Shown here in pieces: positions 1 through 10,510 of a stretch of DNA of 64,000 bases; within the stretch, counting starts at the first letter, position 1; each line of letters begins with the position of its first letter. The position numbers were made by a program, and so were the translations under genes. The notes below the pieces were generated by a model. That model had not been told where the DNA came from and did not search any database. It saw only the letters and a program-made list of their open reading frames with translations. Source of the stretch: Actinophytocola sp. (GTDB lineage Bacteria; Actinomycetota; Actinomycetes; Mycobacteriales; Pseudonocardiaceae); the NCBI RefSeq assembly GCF_009379765.1, contig NZ_WHTD01000012.1, positions 16,756 to 80,755 of the forward strand, in the 5' to 3' direction.

Positions 1-146
1 CGGACCCGACCATCAGTGCAGAACGTCACCAACCAACCACGCGGATGTCACGCCTGCGCTCGGGCCACGCGAGACTGGTCCGTTGCGAGCAGGATCATCA
101 CATGGTCACGACAGCCGCGGGTGACCGCAATCGCCAGGTGGCGAGG

Positions 147-425
147 TCAGCCGGCCCGACTCTTGGCCGCGAGCCGGGCCTGGACCTCCGGGCGGCGCAG
201 CGGTGGCAGCGTCGACGGGGGCTGCTTGCGGGGTGGGAGCTCGGTGAGCAGGCGCGTGGTGATGGCGGCGATCTCGGCCACCGCGGCCTCGAACGGGGCT
301 CGGGTGCTGTCCGACAGAGACTGGACGCCACTCACCTTCCGGACGAACTGGCGGGCGGCCGCCTCGATCTCGTCGGACGTGGCGGCGGGCTCCAGGCCGC
401 GCAGCGGGGTGATGTTTCGGCACAT
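147..425 (-). CDS. DUF2277 family protein
   Basis: The 92-residue product begins MCRNITPLRGLEP, the hallmark opening of the DUF2277 family, followed by a helical segment (DEIEAAARQFVRKVSG) and a basic, proline-rich tail. I start it at the ATG at 425 because family members begin at MCRN; the longer open frame to 470 adds only unrelated residues. The function of the family is unknown; its members are small soluble actinobacterial proteins. It is transcribed towards the window start, just downstream of a small zinc-ribbon-like ORF on the same strand. Confidence 0.8.
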   Translation of the reverse strand: MCRNITPLRGLEPAATSDEIEAAARQFVRKVSGVQSLSDSTRAPFEAAVAEIAAITTRLLTELPPRKQPPSTLPPLRRPEVQARLAAKSRAG

Positions 426-466
426 GCGCCCGAGCCTACGTCCCGCCACCGACAGTCCGGGCCGGC

Positions 467-709
467 TCACACCGGCGGAAGAAAGCTCGGCACCCAGCCC
501 GGGTCCTCTGACTCACCGCACACCGGGCACTGCTCCTCGACCATCCCGCCGGACATCTTGTCCACCAGGACCGTCCCGTCGCCGGGCAGGATCATGGGCC
601 GGATGGCGCCCTCGTCGCTCCGGTACTGGGTGACCTGACGGCAGCCGTGGCACACGGTCCGAACGGTCGCTGACACCTCGTCCACGCATCGCAGCCTACG
701 ACGCCGCAC
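467..709 (-). CDS. small zinc-ribbon-like hypothetical protein
   Basis: Up to 80 residues. Two cysteine pairs, CHGC and CPVC, lie about 40 residues apart, the arrangement expected for a small zinc ribbon. Between them is a GDGTVLVDKMSGG stretch. A GTG at codon 9 (before DEVSATVRT) is an alternative start. It lies 41 bases upstream of the DUF2277 gene on the same strand, so the two may be cotranscribed. No family was recognised; zinc binding is inferred only from the cysteine spacing. Confidence 0.5.
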   Translation of the reverse strand: MRRRRLRCVDEVSATVRTVCHGCRQVTQYRSDEGAIRPMILPGDGTVLVDKMSGGMVEEQCPVCGESEDPGWVPSFLPPV

Positions 710-895
710 TCGCGCCGCGCCGGCCAGCGCTGACAGAAAGTCGCGAAGTCCTCAGAGGAACCAGAAAACTTCCACCTCGATGGGCGATTGATCGTCACCC
801 CGGCGGAACCGCACGCTGATAGCAGCCCGGCCCCACCCCCTGCTGAGACCCGCCGGTGCCGGGCGTCCACCCAACGCACCGTGTGGAGGCAGCCC

Positions 896-1699
896 ATGCG
901 CATCATCCGACCAGCGTTGCTCGCCGTGCTCACCGTCGCCCTCACCCTCGTCGGCCTGCAACCCGCGCAGGCCGCCGCCGGGCCCTACGTCGCGCTCGGC
1001 GACTCCTACTCCTCCGGCGTCGGCAGCCGCACCTACTACGCCGACAGCGGCTCCTGCTACCGCTCGCCCAAGGCCTACCCGGTGCTGGTCGCCCAGCGCA
1101 TCGGCGCGCCGCTGACGTTCGCCGCCTGTTCCGGGGCGCGAGTGCCGGACGTGCTGAACCAGCTCGGCGGCCTCAGCTCCGCCACGGCGTTCGTCACCGT
1201 CTCGGTCGGCGGCAACGACGCCGGGTTCGCCGACGTCATCACCAAGTGCGCCTACCCGTGGCCGTGGACGTGCTGGGGCGACATCGACGCGGCGAACAAC
1301 TACATCCGCAACACGCTGCCCGGGTCCCTCGACAACCTCTACAACCAGATCCGGAGCCGGGCACCCGGCGCACAGGTCGCGGTCGTCGGCTACCCGCGCC
1401 TGTTCAACGGGGAGGAGTGCAACTTCGGCGCCCGGATCAGCTCGGGTGAGCAGGCCGAGCTGAACAGGACCGCCGATCTGCTGGCCACGACGATCGCCGG
1501 CCGGGCGGCCGCGCACGGCTTCGGCTTCGTGGACGTCCGCTCGGCCTTCACCGGCCACGCGGTCTGCGACGACGTCGAGTGGCTCAACGGCCTGTCCGAC
1601 CCGATCCTCGAGTCCTACCACCCGAACGCCACCGGCCAGTCCGCCGGCTACACCCCGTTGGTACAGGGAAAGCTGACCGCCGCGGCGGTGGCGGCCTGA
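896..1699 (+). CDS. secreted SGNH/GDSL-family esterase or lipase
   Basis: A 267-residue exported hydrolase. Residues 1-26 form a Sec signal peptide (basic start MRIIR, hydrophobic core, AQA cleavage site). Block I, GDSYSSG, carries the nucleophile Ser37; block III is GGNDAGFAD; block V (ESYHPNATGQ, about residue 245) carries the catalytic His. Six or more cysteines suggest disulfides, as in the Streptomyces secreted lipase/esterase group. The ATG at 896 is preceded by GGAGG at 885-889, which decides the start over an upstream in-frame ATG at 788. The substrate is probably an acyl ester of a lipid or polymer; the exact one cannot be read from sequence. Confidence 0.9.
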   Translation: MRIIRPALLAVLTVALTLVGLQPAQAAAGPYVALGDSYSSGVGSRTYYADSGSCYRSPKAYPVLVAQRIGAPLTFAACSGARVPDVLNQLGGLSSATAFVTVSVGGNDAGFADVITKCAYPWPWTCWGDIDAANNYIRNTLPGSLDNLYNQIRSRAPGAQVAVVGYPRLFNGEECNFGARISSGEQAELNRTADLLATTIAGRAAAHGFGFVDVRSAFTGHAVCDDVEWLNGLSDPILESYHPNATGQSAGYTPLVQGKLTAAAVAA

Positions 1700-1872
1700 C
1701 CCGTTCGGAACGTGGTCACCTCACCCGATCGCACTCCATGTCGTCGACAGTTGCCGAGGGAGGTGAGATGACCTGTCCGGACTGGGCTATCGCGTTTCGG
1801 CGTGCAAGGATCGGGGTACGCGCCGGCCGCGGGTCCGGCCGGCCCTGCGAATCATTCAAGCGGAGGGCCACG

Positions 1873-2241
1873 GTGGCCAAGCAAAATCTGTCCGTCGACG
1901 TCCACGAAGAGCTGAGATCCGGCATCCCGGCGCCGATTCTCCGGCATCGCCAGGCACCCCGGCCCGGCGATCGCCTGCGAAGGGCGGTGGACGCGGCGCT
2001 CGCGGAGCTGGCCGCGACCGCCACCCCCGACCATCCGACGCTGCACAAGCTCGACGACCTGCTGGTCGGCGGCCTGGCCTGGGCGGCGGCCACCGGGGAC
2101 ACCTGCCGCATCGAGTCCGCCGTGCACGCGGTGCGCACCGCGCGTGTCCGGCTCGACGCGGACGATCCGGACGGGGCCCGCACCGCGTTGGTCAGCGCGC
2201 GGGACGGCCTCAACCAGCCGAGCCGGCGCGACGCGCGCTGA
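1873..2241 (+). CDS. hypothetical protein, 122 aa, upstream of malQ
   Basis: A 122-residue protein of unknown function starting at GTG 1873, chosen because GGAGG lies at 1862-1866 with 6-base spacing; an upstream extension of the frame overlaps the esterase gene and looks non-coding. The product is helical and rich in Ala, Arg and Asp (VDAALAELAATATPDHPTLHKLDDLLVGGLAWA). It ends 11 bases before the malQ start, so it may be the first gene of the trehalose operon. No domain recognised. Confidence 0.6.
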   Translation: MAKQNLSVDVHEELRSGIPAPILRHRQAPRPGDRLRRAVDAALAELAATATPDHPTLHKLDDLLVGGLAWAAATGDTCRIESAVHAVRTARVRLDADDPDGARTALVSARDGLNQPSRRDAR

Positions 2242-2252
2242 CCCGGCCGCGA

Positions 2253-4262
2253 ATGGACGCCGAGCTCCGCGCGCTCGCCGGCGCGCACGGTGTCGCCACC
2301 TGGTACGAGGACACCGAACGCCGCCGGATCGAGGTCGCCGACGACACCGTGGTCGCGGTACTCGCCCAGCTCGGCGTCGACGCGACCACCCCAGCGACCG
2401 TCCACGCCGAGCTGACCGACGCCATCGCCCGGCACGGCCGCACGACCGTGCCGGACCCGATGGTGCTGCGGGCCGGCGAGGCACCCGTGCTCGGCGTGCC
2501 CGGCGAGCTGACCCTCGAGGACGGCACCGTCCGGCCGGTACCCGACCGGCTTCCCCCGGACCTACCACTGGGCTGGCACACGCTGACGGTGGGCGAGCGG
2601 CAGGTCACCGTGGCGGTGACGCCGCCGAAGCTGCCGCCGGTGCCGCCGGCCTGGGGCTGGATGGTGCAGGCCTACGCGCTGCATTCGCCCGGCTCGTGGG
2701 GCATCGGCGACCTCACCGACCTGCGCACCCTGGTCACCGGCTCGGCGAAGCTCGGCGCGGGGGTGCTGCTGGTCAACCCGGTGCAGGCGATCACGCCGGT
2801 CCCGCCGATCCAGCGCTCGCCGTACTCGCCGTCCAGCCGCCGCTTCGCCAACCCGCTGTATCTGCGGATCACCGACACCGAGCCGTTCCGCCGGGCCTCG
2901 CCCGAGGTTCGGGCCGAGGTCGTCGCGCTCGCGCCGCCACCAGGTGGCGGGCTCATCGACTACGACGCGGTGTGGGCGGCCAAGCTCGCCGCGCTGGAGC
3001 TGCTGTGGCGACGCTCGCTGCCGTTGCCGCCCCCGCCGGACGACCCGGCGCTGTGCGACTTCGCCACGTTCTGCGCGCTGGCCGAGCGGCACGGGCCGGA
3101 CTGGCGGAGGTGGCCGGCGGAGCTGCGCCACCCGCGGAGCACCGCGGTCGAGGCGGCGCGCCGGGACAACCCGCGGACCGCGTTCCACGCGTGGCTGCAA
3201 GGGCTGTGCCGGGAGCAGCTGACCGAGGTGCGGACGGCCGCGGAAGGCATGGCCGTCGGCATCGTGCACGACCTCCCGGTGGGCGTCGACCCGGCCGGCG
3301 CGGACGCGTGGGCGCTGCAGGACGTGCTGGCCTCGGAGGTCACCGTCGGCGCGCCGCCGGACGCGTTCAGCCAGCAAGGCCAGGACTGGAACCTGCCGCC
3401 GTGGCGCCCGGACCGGTTGGCCGCGGCCGGGTATGCCCCTTTCCGTGACGTCATCCGCGCCGTGCTGGCCCATGCCGACGGGATCCGGGTCGACCACGTC
3501 ATGGGGCTGTGGCGGCTGTGGTGGATCCCGCCGGGTCGGCCCGCGAGCGGGGGTACCTACGTCACCTACGACGCGAAGGCGCTGCTCGGCGTGCTCGCGC
3601 TGGAGGCACACCGGGCGTCGGCGATCGTCGTCGGCGAGGACCTGGGCACCGTGTCCGACGAGGTGCGCGGCGCGCTGCGGGACCGCGGCGTGCTGAGCTC
3701 CGCGGTGCTGTGGTTCCAGCGTGACGAGGACGCCCCCGGCGAGCCGCTGCTGGCGCCGAGCCGCTGGCCGGCCGACGCGATGGCGAGCATCTCCACCCAC
3801 GACCTGCCGACGGCGGCCGGGTTCCTGCGCGGCGAGCACGTGCGGGTGCGGGCCGAGCGCGGCCTGCTCGCGGACCCGGAGGCGGAGAAGGCGCGCGCCG
3901 CGGCCGACCGGGACGAGCTCCTGGCCGAGCTCGCAGCGCACGGACTGCTGCCGGCCGGCGAGAACGGTGCCGTCGGCGAGACCGACCTGGTCGCGGCGCT
4001 GCACGCGTTGCTCGCGACCTCCGCGAGCCGGCTGTTGCTCACCTCGCCGCAGGACGCGCTCGGCGAGGTCCACCAGCCCAACCTGCCCGGCACCATCGAC
4101 GAGTACCCCAACTGGCGGATCCCTCTTCCGGTGTCGGTGGACGAACTTTTGACACACCCAGTAGTCGTTCGGGCGGTCGCCTTCCTGCGTGCCGCCCGGT
4201 CGGGGACCGAGCCCAAAACCCGATCGGTTGGTCCTGCCGTGGAGCCGCTCAAACGGCGGTAG
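2253..4262 (+). CDS. malQ: 4-alpha-glucanotransferase (amylomaltase, GH77)
   Basis: Transfers alpha-1,4-glucan segments between maltodextrins and releases glucose; cytoplasmic. The 669-residue length and the N-terminal extension of about 130 residues before the WGWMVQAYALHSPGSWGIGD block are typical of the actinobacterial MalQ type. Catalytic residues are visible: nucleophile Asp414 in IRVDHVMGL, acid/base Glu462 in VGEDLGTV and Asp517 in STHDLPTA. Other conserved blocks are YSPSSRRFANPLYL, AFSQQGQDWNLPPW and, near the C terminus, NLPGTIDEYPNWRIPL. It lies 64 bases before glgX on the same strand and supplies or trims the malto-oligosaccharides used by the following trehalose genes. Confidence 0.95.
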   Translation: MDAELRALAGAHGVATWYEDTERRRIEVADDTVVAVLAQLGVDATTPATVHAELTDAIARHGRTTVPDPMVLRAGEAPVLGVPGELTLEDGTVRPVPDRLPPDLPLGWHTLTVGERQVTVAVTPPKLPPVPPAWGWMVQAYALHSPGSWGIGDLTDLRTLVTGSAKLGAGVLLVNPVQAITPVPPIQRSPYSPSSRRFANPLYLRITDTEPFRRASPEVRAEVVALAPPPGGGLIDYDAVWAAKLAALELLWRRSLPLPPPPDDPALCDFATFCALAERHGPDWRRWPAELRHPRSTAVEAARRDNPRTAFHAWLQGLCREQLTEVRTAAEGMAVGIVHDLPVGVDPAGADAWALQDVLASEVTVGAPPDAFSQQGQDWNLPPWRPDRLAAAGYAPFRDVIRAVLAHADGIRVDHVMGLWRLWWIPPGRPASGGTYVTYDAKALLGVLALEAHRASAIVVGEDLGTVSDEVRGALRDRGVLSSAVLWFQRDEDAPGEPLLAPSRWPADAMASISTHDLPTAAGFLRGEHVRVRAERGLLADPEAEKARAAADRDELLAELAAHGLLPAGENGAVGETDLVAALHALLATSASRLLLTSPQDALGEVHQPNLPGTIDEYPNWRIPLPVSVDELLTHPVVVRAVAFLRAARSGTEPKTRSVGPAVEPLKRR

Positions 4263-4326
4263 CACTGTCGGTGCTGGCATTTAACGTTGTTTCCGATCGC
4301 TTCGACCGCCCCACCGAGGAGCACGT

Positions 4327-6501
4327 GTGCAGGCCTGGCCAGGTTCCCCCTACCCGCTCGGCGCCACCTATGACGGCGCCGGCACCAACTTCGCGCTGTT
4401 CTCCGAGATGGCGGAGCGGGTCGAGCTGTGCCTGTTCGACGCGGCGGGCGCCGAGACGCGCGTGCGGCTGCCGGAGGTCGACGGCTTCGTGTGGCACGGC
4501 TACCTGCCGGGGGTCGGCCCCGGCCAGCAGTACGGCTTCCGCGTGCACGGCCCGTACGACCCGGCCGACGGCCGGCGCTGCAACCCCGCCAAGCTGCTGC
4601 TCGACCCGTACGCCAAGGCGGTCACCGGCGCGGTCGACTGGGACGGGTCGGTGTTCGGCTACCCGTTCGGCGAGCCGGACGAGCACAACGACGCCGACTC
4701 GGCCGGGCACACCATCCGCGGCGTGGTCGTCAACCCGTTCTTCGACTGGGCCACCGACCGGCCGCCCAAGACGCCGTACAACGAGACGGTCATCTACGAG
4801 ACACACGTGCGCGGGATGACCAAGCTGCACCCCGAGATCCCCGAGGAGATGCGCGGCACCTACTCGGGGCTCGCCCATCCGGTGGTCATCGACCACCTCA
4901 TCGACCTCGGCATCACCGCGGTCGAGCTGATGCCGGTCCACCAGTTCCTCCACGACCACGGGCTCACCGAGCGGGGCCTGCGTAACTATTGGGGCTACAA
5001 CACCATCGCCTACCTCGCGCCGCACGACGGCTACGCCGCGGCCAGCCTCACGCCGGGCAGCCAGGTGCAGGAGTTCAAGGCGATGGTGCGGGCCATGCAC
5101 GAGGCCGGCATCGAGGTCATCCTCGACGTCGTCTACAACCACACCGCGGAGGGCAACCACCTCGGCCCCACGCTGTCCTTGCGCGGCATCGACAACGAGG
5201 CGTACTACCGGCTGGTCGAGGACGACCGGCGGTACTACATGGACTACACCGGCACCGGCAACTCGCTCAACGTGCGCAGCCCGCACACCTTGCAGCTCAT
5301 CATGGACTCGCTGCGGTACTGGGTCACCGAGATGCGGGTCGACGGGTTCCGCTTCGACCTGGCCGCCACGCTCGCCAGGGAGTTCTACGACGTCGACCGG
5401 CTGTCCACGTTCTTCGACCTGGTGCAGCAGGACCCGGTCATCAGCCAGGTCAAGCTCATCGCCGAGCCGTGGGACGTCGGGCCCGGCGGCTACCAGGTGG
5501 GCAACTTTCCTCCACTGTGGACGGAGTGGAACGGCAAGTACCGCGACACCGTCCGCGACTTCTGGCGCGGCGAGCCGGCCACGCTCGGCGAGTTCGGCTC
5601 GCGCATCACCGGCTCGTCCGACCTCTACCAGGACGACGGCAGGCGGCCGTACGCGTCGATCAACTTCGTCACCGCGCACGACGGCTTCACCCTCGACGAC
5701 CTGGTGTCCTACAACCAGAAGCACAACGAGGCCAACGGCGAGGGCAACCGCGACGGCGCCGACGACAACCGGTCGTGGAACTGCGGCACCGAGGGCCCCA
5801 CCGACGACGAGAAGATCAACCATCTGCGGGCCAGGCAGCGGCGCAACATGCTGGCCACGCTGCTGCTGTCGCAAGGCGTGCCCATGCTGCTCCACGGCGA
5901 CGAGCTGGGCCGCACCCAGCAGGGCAACAACAACGGCTACTGCCAGGACAGTGAGCTGTCGTGGGTCGACTGGTCGCTGGCCGAGCGCAACGGCGACCTG
6001 GTCGACTTCACCAGCGCGGTCATCGAGCTGCGGCACAACCACCCGGTGTTCCGCAGGCGCCGGTTCTTCGCCGGCCGGCCCATCCGCAAGGGTGGGGAGC
6101 TGCGCGACATCGCGTGGTTCACCCCGGCCGGCGAGGAGATGTCCGAGCAGGACTGGGAGTCCGGGTTCGGCCGCTGCATCGTGGTCTTCCTCAACGGCGA
6201 CGCCATCGGCGACCTCGACCGCCGCGGCGAACGCGTCCGCGACGACTCGTTCCTGCTGTGCTTCAACGCCCACGACGACGACATCGAGATGACCGTTCCG
6301 GACGGGAGCTACGGCGCCGAATGGACGGTCATCGTCGACACCGCCAGCGGCGAGGTCTTCGCCGAGTCCGGCGGCGGCGTGGTGGTGGGCGTCGTGGCCG
6401 GCGGCAACCCCACGGCCGCCCGCACGGTGCACGCCGGCTCCACGACCACGGTGGCGTCCCGCTCGCTCCTGGTCCTGCAGCGCACCGGAGCCCCGGTGTG
6501 A
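4327..6501 (+). CDS. glgX: glycogen debranching enzyme GlgX/TreX
   Basis: A 724-residue GH13 isoamylase-type debranching enzyme that hydrolyses alpha-1,6 branches of glycogen to give linear maltodextrins. It has an N-terminal CBM48-like domain ([19 protein letters not shown]), the GH13 barrel with nucleophile Asp344 (GFRFDLAA), acid/base Glu380 (IAEPWDVG) and Asp452 (AHDGFT), and the [11 protein letters not shown] block typical of GlgX/TreX. The start is GTG 4327 with GAGGA just upstream. Its TGA shares one base with the ATG of treY, so the two are translationally coupled. In this setting it acts as TreX, feeding TreY and TreZ. Confidence 0.95.
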   Translation: MQAWPGSPYPLGATYDGAGTNFALFSEMAERVELCLFDAAGAETRVRLPEVDGFVWHGYLPGVGPGQQYGFRVHGPYDPADGRRCNPAKLLLDPYAKAVTGAVDWDGSVFGYPFGEPDEHNDADSAGHTIRGVVVNPFFDWATDRPPKTPYNETVIYETHVRGMTKLHPEIPEEMRGTYSGLAHPVVIDHLIDLGITAVELMPVHQFLHDHGLTERGLRNYWGYNTIAYLAPHDGYAAASLTPGSQVQEFKAMVRAMHEAGIEVILDVVYNHTAEGNHLGPTLSLRGIDNEAYYRLVEDDRRYYMDYTGTGNSLNVRSPHTLQLIMDSLRYWVTEMRVDGFRFDLAATLAREFYDVDRLSTFFDLVQQDPVISQVKLIAEPWDVGPGGYQVGNFPPLWTEWNGKYRDTVRDFWRGEPATLGEFGSRITGSSDLYQDDGRRPYASINFVTAHDGFTLDDLVSYNQKHNEANGEGNRDGADDNRSWNCGTEGPTDDEKINHLRARQRRNMLATLLLSQGVPMLLHGDELGRTQQGNNNGYCQDSELSWVDWSLAERNGDLVDFTSAVIELRHNHPVFRRRRFFAGRPIRKGGELRDIAWFTPAGEEMSEQDWESGFGRCIVVFLNGDAIGDLDRRGERVRDDSFLLCFNAHDDDIEMTVPDGSYGAEWTVIVDTASGEVFAESGGGVVVGVVAGGNPTAARTVHAGSTTTVASRSLLVLQRTGAPV

Positions 6502-8783
6502 TGGTGCCCAGCTCCACCTACCGGATCCAGGTCCGCCCCGACTTCCCCCTCGACGCCACCGCCGACCTCGTGCCCTACCTCGACCGGCTCGGCGTCGGTG
6601 CGGTCTACACCTCGCCGCTGCTGGCCGCGGCGCCCGGATCCGCGCACGGCTACGACGTCGTCGACCCCACCAGGGCCAACCCGGAGCTCGGCGGAGAGGA
6701 GGCCCGGCTGCGGCTCGTGGCCGCGGTCCGCTCGGCCGGCCTCGGGCTGGTCGTCGACCTCGTGCCCAACCACATGTCGGTCGAGGTCCCCCTGGCCAAC
6801 CCGTGGTGGTGGGACGTGCTCACCCACGGCCCGGCGTCGCGCTACGCCGGCTACTTCGACATCGACTTCGCGCGCGGCCCCATCCTGCTGCCGGTCCTCG
6901 GCGACGAGGGCGACGGGGGCAGGCTCGAGGTCCGGGAGGATCGGCTCCGCTACTACGACCACGAGTTCCCGATCGCGCCCGGCACCGGCCAGGGCAGTGC
7001 CGCCGAGGTGCACGAGCGCCAGCACTACCGGCTCGTGCACTGGAAGCGGGGCAACGCCGAGCTGACCTACCGCCGCTTCTTCGACGTCACCTCGCTCGCC
7101 GCGGTCCGGGTCGAGCGCCCGGAGGTCTTCGCCGCCACGCACGCCGAGGTGCTGCGCTGGGTCGAGTCCGGCGAGGTTCACGGCCTGCGCATCGACCATC
7201 CCGACGGCCTCGCCGACCCGGGTGGCTACCTCCGGCGGCTGCGCGAGCACACCGACTGCTGGCTCGTCGTCGAGAAGATCCTCGCGGCCGGCGAGGAGCT
7301 CCCGGCATCCTGGCCGGTGCACGGCACCACCGGCTACGACGCGCTCCGCCAGATCTGCGGGGTGTTCGTCGACCAGGCGGGCGAGGGGCCGCTCACCGGG
7401 CTCGCGGCCACGTTCGGCGGCATCGACTTCCACGCCGAGGCGGAGCGTTGCCGGCGGCTCATCACCTCGACGTCGCTGGTCGCCGAGACGCGCCGGATCG
7501 CCGCCCTGGTGCCCGGCGTGCCCGCGGAGGTCGCGCAGGAGGCCGCGCGGGAGGCCGTCGCCGAGCTGATGGTCGCGTTCCCGGTCTACCGCTCGTACCT
7601 GCCGGAAGGCTCCGCGCACTGGTCGGCGGCGGTCGCGCGGGCGCGCAGGCCCCACCTCGCGGAGGCCGTCGACACCATCGACCGCGCGGTGCGCACCGAC
7701 CCGCACGGCGAGCTGGCCACCCGCATCCAGCAGACGTCGGGCATGGTCGTCGCGAAGGGCGACGAGGACACCGCGTTCTACCGCTACCCGCGCCTCACCG
7801 GACTCAACGAGGTCGGCGGCGCACCCGACCGGTTCGGTGTGTCGGTGGCCGAGTTCCACGCGGGCGCGGTGGCCCGCGAGTCCGGCCGGCCCGCCGGCAT
7901 GACCGCACTGTCCACACACGACACCAAACGGTCCGAGGACGTCCGCGCCCGGCTGGCGGTGCTCGCCGAGCTGCCGGCCGAGTTCGCCGAGGCGGCCGCC
8001 CGATGGTCGGCCCGCCGCGGGCTGCCCGAGCCCACGCTCGAGCTCCTGGCCTGGCAGACGCTGGTGGGCGCGTGGCCGATCACCCCGGCGCGGCTGTCCG
8101 CATACCTGGACAAGGCGGCGAAGGAGGCCAAGGTCGCCACCTCGTGGGTCGACCACGACGAGGAGTTCGAGAAGGCCGTGCGCGACTGGCCGGAGGCGGT
8201 CCTGGGCGATGCCGGACTGGCCGCCGAGGTACAAGCGTTCGTCGAGCGAGTCCGGCTGCCCGGCTGGTCCAACGCGCTGGGCCAGAAGCTGGTCCAGCTG
8301 GCCGGACCGGGCGTGCCCGACGTCTACCAGGGCAGCGAGCTGTGGGACCTGTCCCTGGTCGACCCGGACAACCGCCGCCCGGTCGACCACCCGCTGCGCG
8401 CCGAACTGCTGACCCGCCTGGAACAGGGCTGGCTCCCCGAGGTCGATCACACCGGCGCCGTCAAGCTCCACGTGGTCCGCACGGTCCTGCGGCTGCGCCG
8501 CGCGGAACCGCGGCTGTTCACCGGCTACCGGCCGCTGCACGCCGACGGCCCGGCCGCGCGGCACGCGCTGGCCTTCATGCGCGGGTCCGACCTGGCCGCG
8601 GTGGCCACCCGCCTCCCGGTGGGCCTGGCCCGCACCGGCTGGCAGGACACCGTGCTCGCGCTCCCCGCCGGGCGCGGCACGTGGACCGACCTGCTGACCG
8701 GCCGCTCGGTGGCACCCACCGCGGCGCTCGGCGATCTGCTCGACCGCTACCCCGTCGCCTTCCTCCGCAGGGAGGCCCCATGA
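6501..8783 (+). CDS. treY: malto-oligosyltrehalose synthase
   Basis: A 760-residue GH13 enzyme that isomerises the reducing-end alpha-1,4 bond of maltodextrins to the alpha,alpha-1,1 bond of trehalose. It opens with STYRIQVRPDFPLDATADLVPYL, close to the family consensus, then HGYDVVDPT and LVPNHMS. Catalytic residues are Asp232 (GLRIDHPDGL), Glu258 (LVVEKIL) and Asp474 (STHDTKRSED); the last motif is diagnostic of TreY. The C-terminal GVPDVYQGSELWDLSLVDPDNRRPVD is also characteristic. The ATG overlaps the glgX stop (TGATG) and its own stop overlaps treZ (ATGA). Confidence 0.95.
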   Translation: MVPSSTYRIQVRPDFPLDATADLVPYLDRLGVGAVYTSPLLAAAPGSAHGYDVVDPTRANPELGGEEARLRLVAAVRSAGLGLVVDLVPNHMSVEVPLANPWWWDVLTHGPASRYAGYFDIDFARGPILLPVLGDEGDGGRLEVREDRLRYYDHEFPIAPGTGQGSAAEVHERQHYRLVHWKRGNAELTYRRFFDVTSLAAVRVERPEVFAATHAEVLRWVESGEVHGLRIDHPDGLADPGGYLRRLREHTDCWLVVEKILAAGEELPASWPVHGTTGYDALRQICGVFVDQAGEGPLTGLAATFGGIDFHAEAERCRRLITSTSLVAETRRIAALVPGVPAEVAQEAAREAVAELMVAFPVYRSYLPEGSAHWSAAVARARRPHLAEAVDTIDRAVRTDPHGELATRIQQTSGMVVAKGDEDTAFYRYPRLTGLNEVGGAPDRFGVSVAEFHAGAVARESGRPAGMTALSTHDTKRSEDVRARLAVLAELPAEFAEAAARWSARRGLPEPTLELLAWQTLVGAWPITPARLSAYLDKAAKEAKVATSWVDHDEEFEKAVRDWPEAVLGDAGLAAEVQAFVERVRLPGWSNALGQKLVQLAGPGVPDVYQGSELWDLSLVDPDNRRPVDHPLRAELLTRLEQGWLPEVDHTGAVKLHVVRTVLRLRRAEPRLFTGYRPLHADGPAARHALAFMRGSDLAAVATRLPVGLARTGWQDTVLALPAGRGTWTDLLTGRSVAPTAALGDLLDRYPVAFLRREAP

Positions 8784-10510
8784 CCCGCGACGACGAGCAC
8801 TTCTCCGTCTGGGCCCCGCATCGCGAGCGGGTCCGGCTCAGGCTCGGCCCGGCCACCCGCGAGATGGCGCGCGACCACCGCGGCTGGTGGCACGCCCAGG
8901 TTCCCGGCACCGGCGACGGCACCGACTACGCGTTCCTGCTCGACGACGACGGGACGCCGCTGCCCGACCCGCGCTCGCAGTGGCAGCCGGCAGGTGTGCA
9001 CGGACCGTCGCGGCGCTACTCCCACGGCACGTTCGGCTGGACCGACCAGCGCTGGACCGGCCGGCCGCTCGCGGGCGGCGTCATCTACGAGCTGCACGTC
9101 GGCACGTTCACCGAGCACGGCACGTTCAACGCGGCGCTCGAGCACCTCGACCACCTCGTCGACCTCGGCGTCGACTTCGTGGAGGTGCTGCCGGTCAACG
9201 CGTTCGACGGCACCGCGGGCTGGGGCTACGACGGCGTCGGGTGGGGCGCGGTGCACGAGCCGTACGGCGGGCCGACCGCGTTCAAGCGGTTCGTCGACGC
9301 GTGCCACGCGCGCGGGATCGGCGTGCTGCTCGACGTCGTCTACAACCACCTCGGCCCGTCCGGCGCCTACCTCGACCGGTTCGGGCCGTACTTCGCCGGC
9401 CGCACCGTCTGGGGTCCGGCGCTCAACCTCGACGGCCCCGACTCCGACGAGGTCCGCCGCTACGTCCTCGACAACGCGCTGTGCTGGCTGCAGCACTACC
9501 ACCTCGACGGCCTGCGCCTCGACGCCGTGCACGCGCTGGTCGACAGGGGCGCCACGCATGTGCTGGAGGAGCTGGCCGCCGAGGTCGACGCGCTCGCCGC
9601 GGGGCTGCGCCGGCCGCTGCACCTCATCGCGGAGTCCGACCTCAACGACCCGAAGCTGGTCACCGCACGCGACGCGGGCGGCTACGGCCTGGAAGCCCAA
9701 TGGTGCGACGACCTGCACCACGCGCTGCACGTCGCGCTCACCGGCGAGACCGACGGCTACTACGCCGACTTCGGCGCTCCCGGCGCGCTGCCGACCACGC
9801 TGCGCCAGGCGTTCTTCCACGCCGGCACGTGGTCGTCGTTCCGCGGCCGCACGCACGGCCGCCCGGTGGACCCGCGACGCACCTCGGGCCACCGGTTCCT
9901 CATCTACCTGCAGAACCACGACCAGATCGGCAACCGCGCCCGGGGCGACCGGATGACCGCCACCATCTCCCCCGCGCGCATGCTCTGCGGCGCGGCCATC
10001 GTCCTGTGCTCCCCGTACACCCCGATGATCTTCATGGGCGAGGAGTGGGCGGCCGGCTCGCCATGGCAGTTCTTCGCCTCCTTCACCGATCCCGACCTCG
10101 CGGCCGCGGTCCGCGACGGCCGCCGCAAGGAGTTCGCGGAGCACGGGTGGGGCGAGTCCGAGGTCCCCGACCCGATGGACGTGGGCACGGTCATCCGCTC
10201 GACCCTCCCGTGGGCCGAGCTGCACGACCCGGCCCACCGCGGCGTCTACGACACCTACCGGGCGCTCATCGCGCTGCGCCGCACGTATCCCGAGCTGGCG
10301 GATCCCCGGCTGGACCACTTCACCGTCGAGACGTCCGACGCGTGGCTGATCCTCCACCGGGGCCGCCGCCGGGTGCTGGTCAACCTGGGCACCGCGGACG
10401 CCGAGTTCCTGCTCGACCGCCGACCGGGCCCGGTGCTCCTTGCCTCCGCGCGGCCCGAGGTCACCGGCACCCATGTCCGCGTCCCGGCCGAGTCCTTCGT
10501 GGTGATGTAG
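8780..10510 (+). CDS. treZ: malto-oligosyltrehalose trehalohydrolase
   Basis: A 576-residue GH13 enzyme that releases free trehalose from malto-oligosyltrehalose, the last step of the TreXYZ route. It starts with an E-set domain (FSVWAPHRERVRLRLG) followed by the barrel with Asp248 (LRLDAVHAL), Glu285 (IAESDLND) and Asp381 (LQNHDQIGNR), and the MGEEWAAGSPWQFF block typical of TreZ. The ATG at 8780 overlaps the treY stop by four bases and has GGAGG at 8771-8775. It is the last intact gene of the operon; a decayed VOC gene follows immediately. Confidence 0.95.
   Translation: MTRDDEHFSVWAPHRERVRLRLGPATREMARDHRGWWHAQVPGTGDGTDYAFLLDDDGTPLPDPRSQWQPAGVHGPSRRYSHGTFGWTDQRWTGRPLAGGVIYELHVGTFTEHGTFNAALEHLDHLVDLGVDFVEVLPVNAFDGTAGWGYDGVGWGAVHEPYGGPTAFKRFVDACHARGIGVLLDVVYNHLGPSGAYLDRFGPYFAGRTVWGPALNLDGPDSDEVRRYVLDNALCWLQHYHLDGLRLDAVHALVDRGATHVLEELAAEVDALAAGLRRPLHLIAESDLNDPKLVTARDAGGYGLEAQWCDDLHHALHVALTGETDGYYADFGAPGALPTTLRQAFFHAGTWSSFRGRTHGRPVDPRRTSGHRFLIYLQNHDQIGNRARGDRMTATISPARMLCGAAIVLCSPYTPMIFMGEEWAAGSPWQFFASFTDPDLAAAVRDGRRKEFAEHGWGESEVPDPMDVGTVIRSTLPWAELHDPAHRGVYDTYRALIALRRTYPELADPRLDHFTVETSDAWLILHRGRRRVLVNLGTADAEFLLDRRPGPVLLASARPEVTGTHVRVPAESFVVM

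Noticed and set aside
4263..4326. Separate promoter and terminator between malQ and glgX
   Set aside because: The 64-base gap has no clear hairpin or -35/-10 pair, so cotranscription remains the simpler reading.
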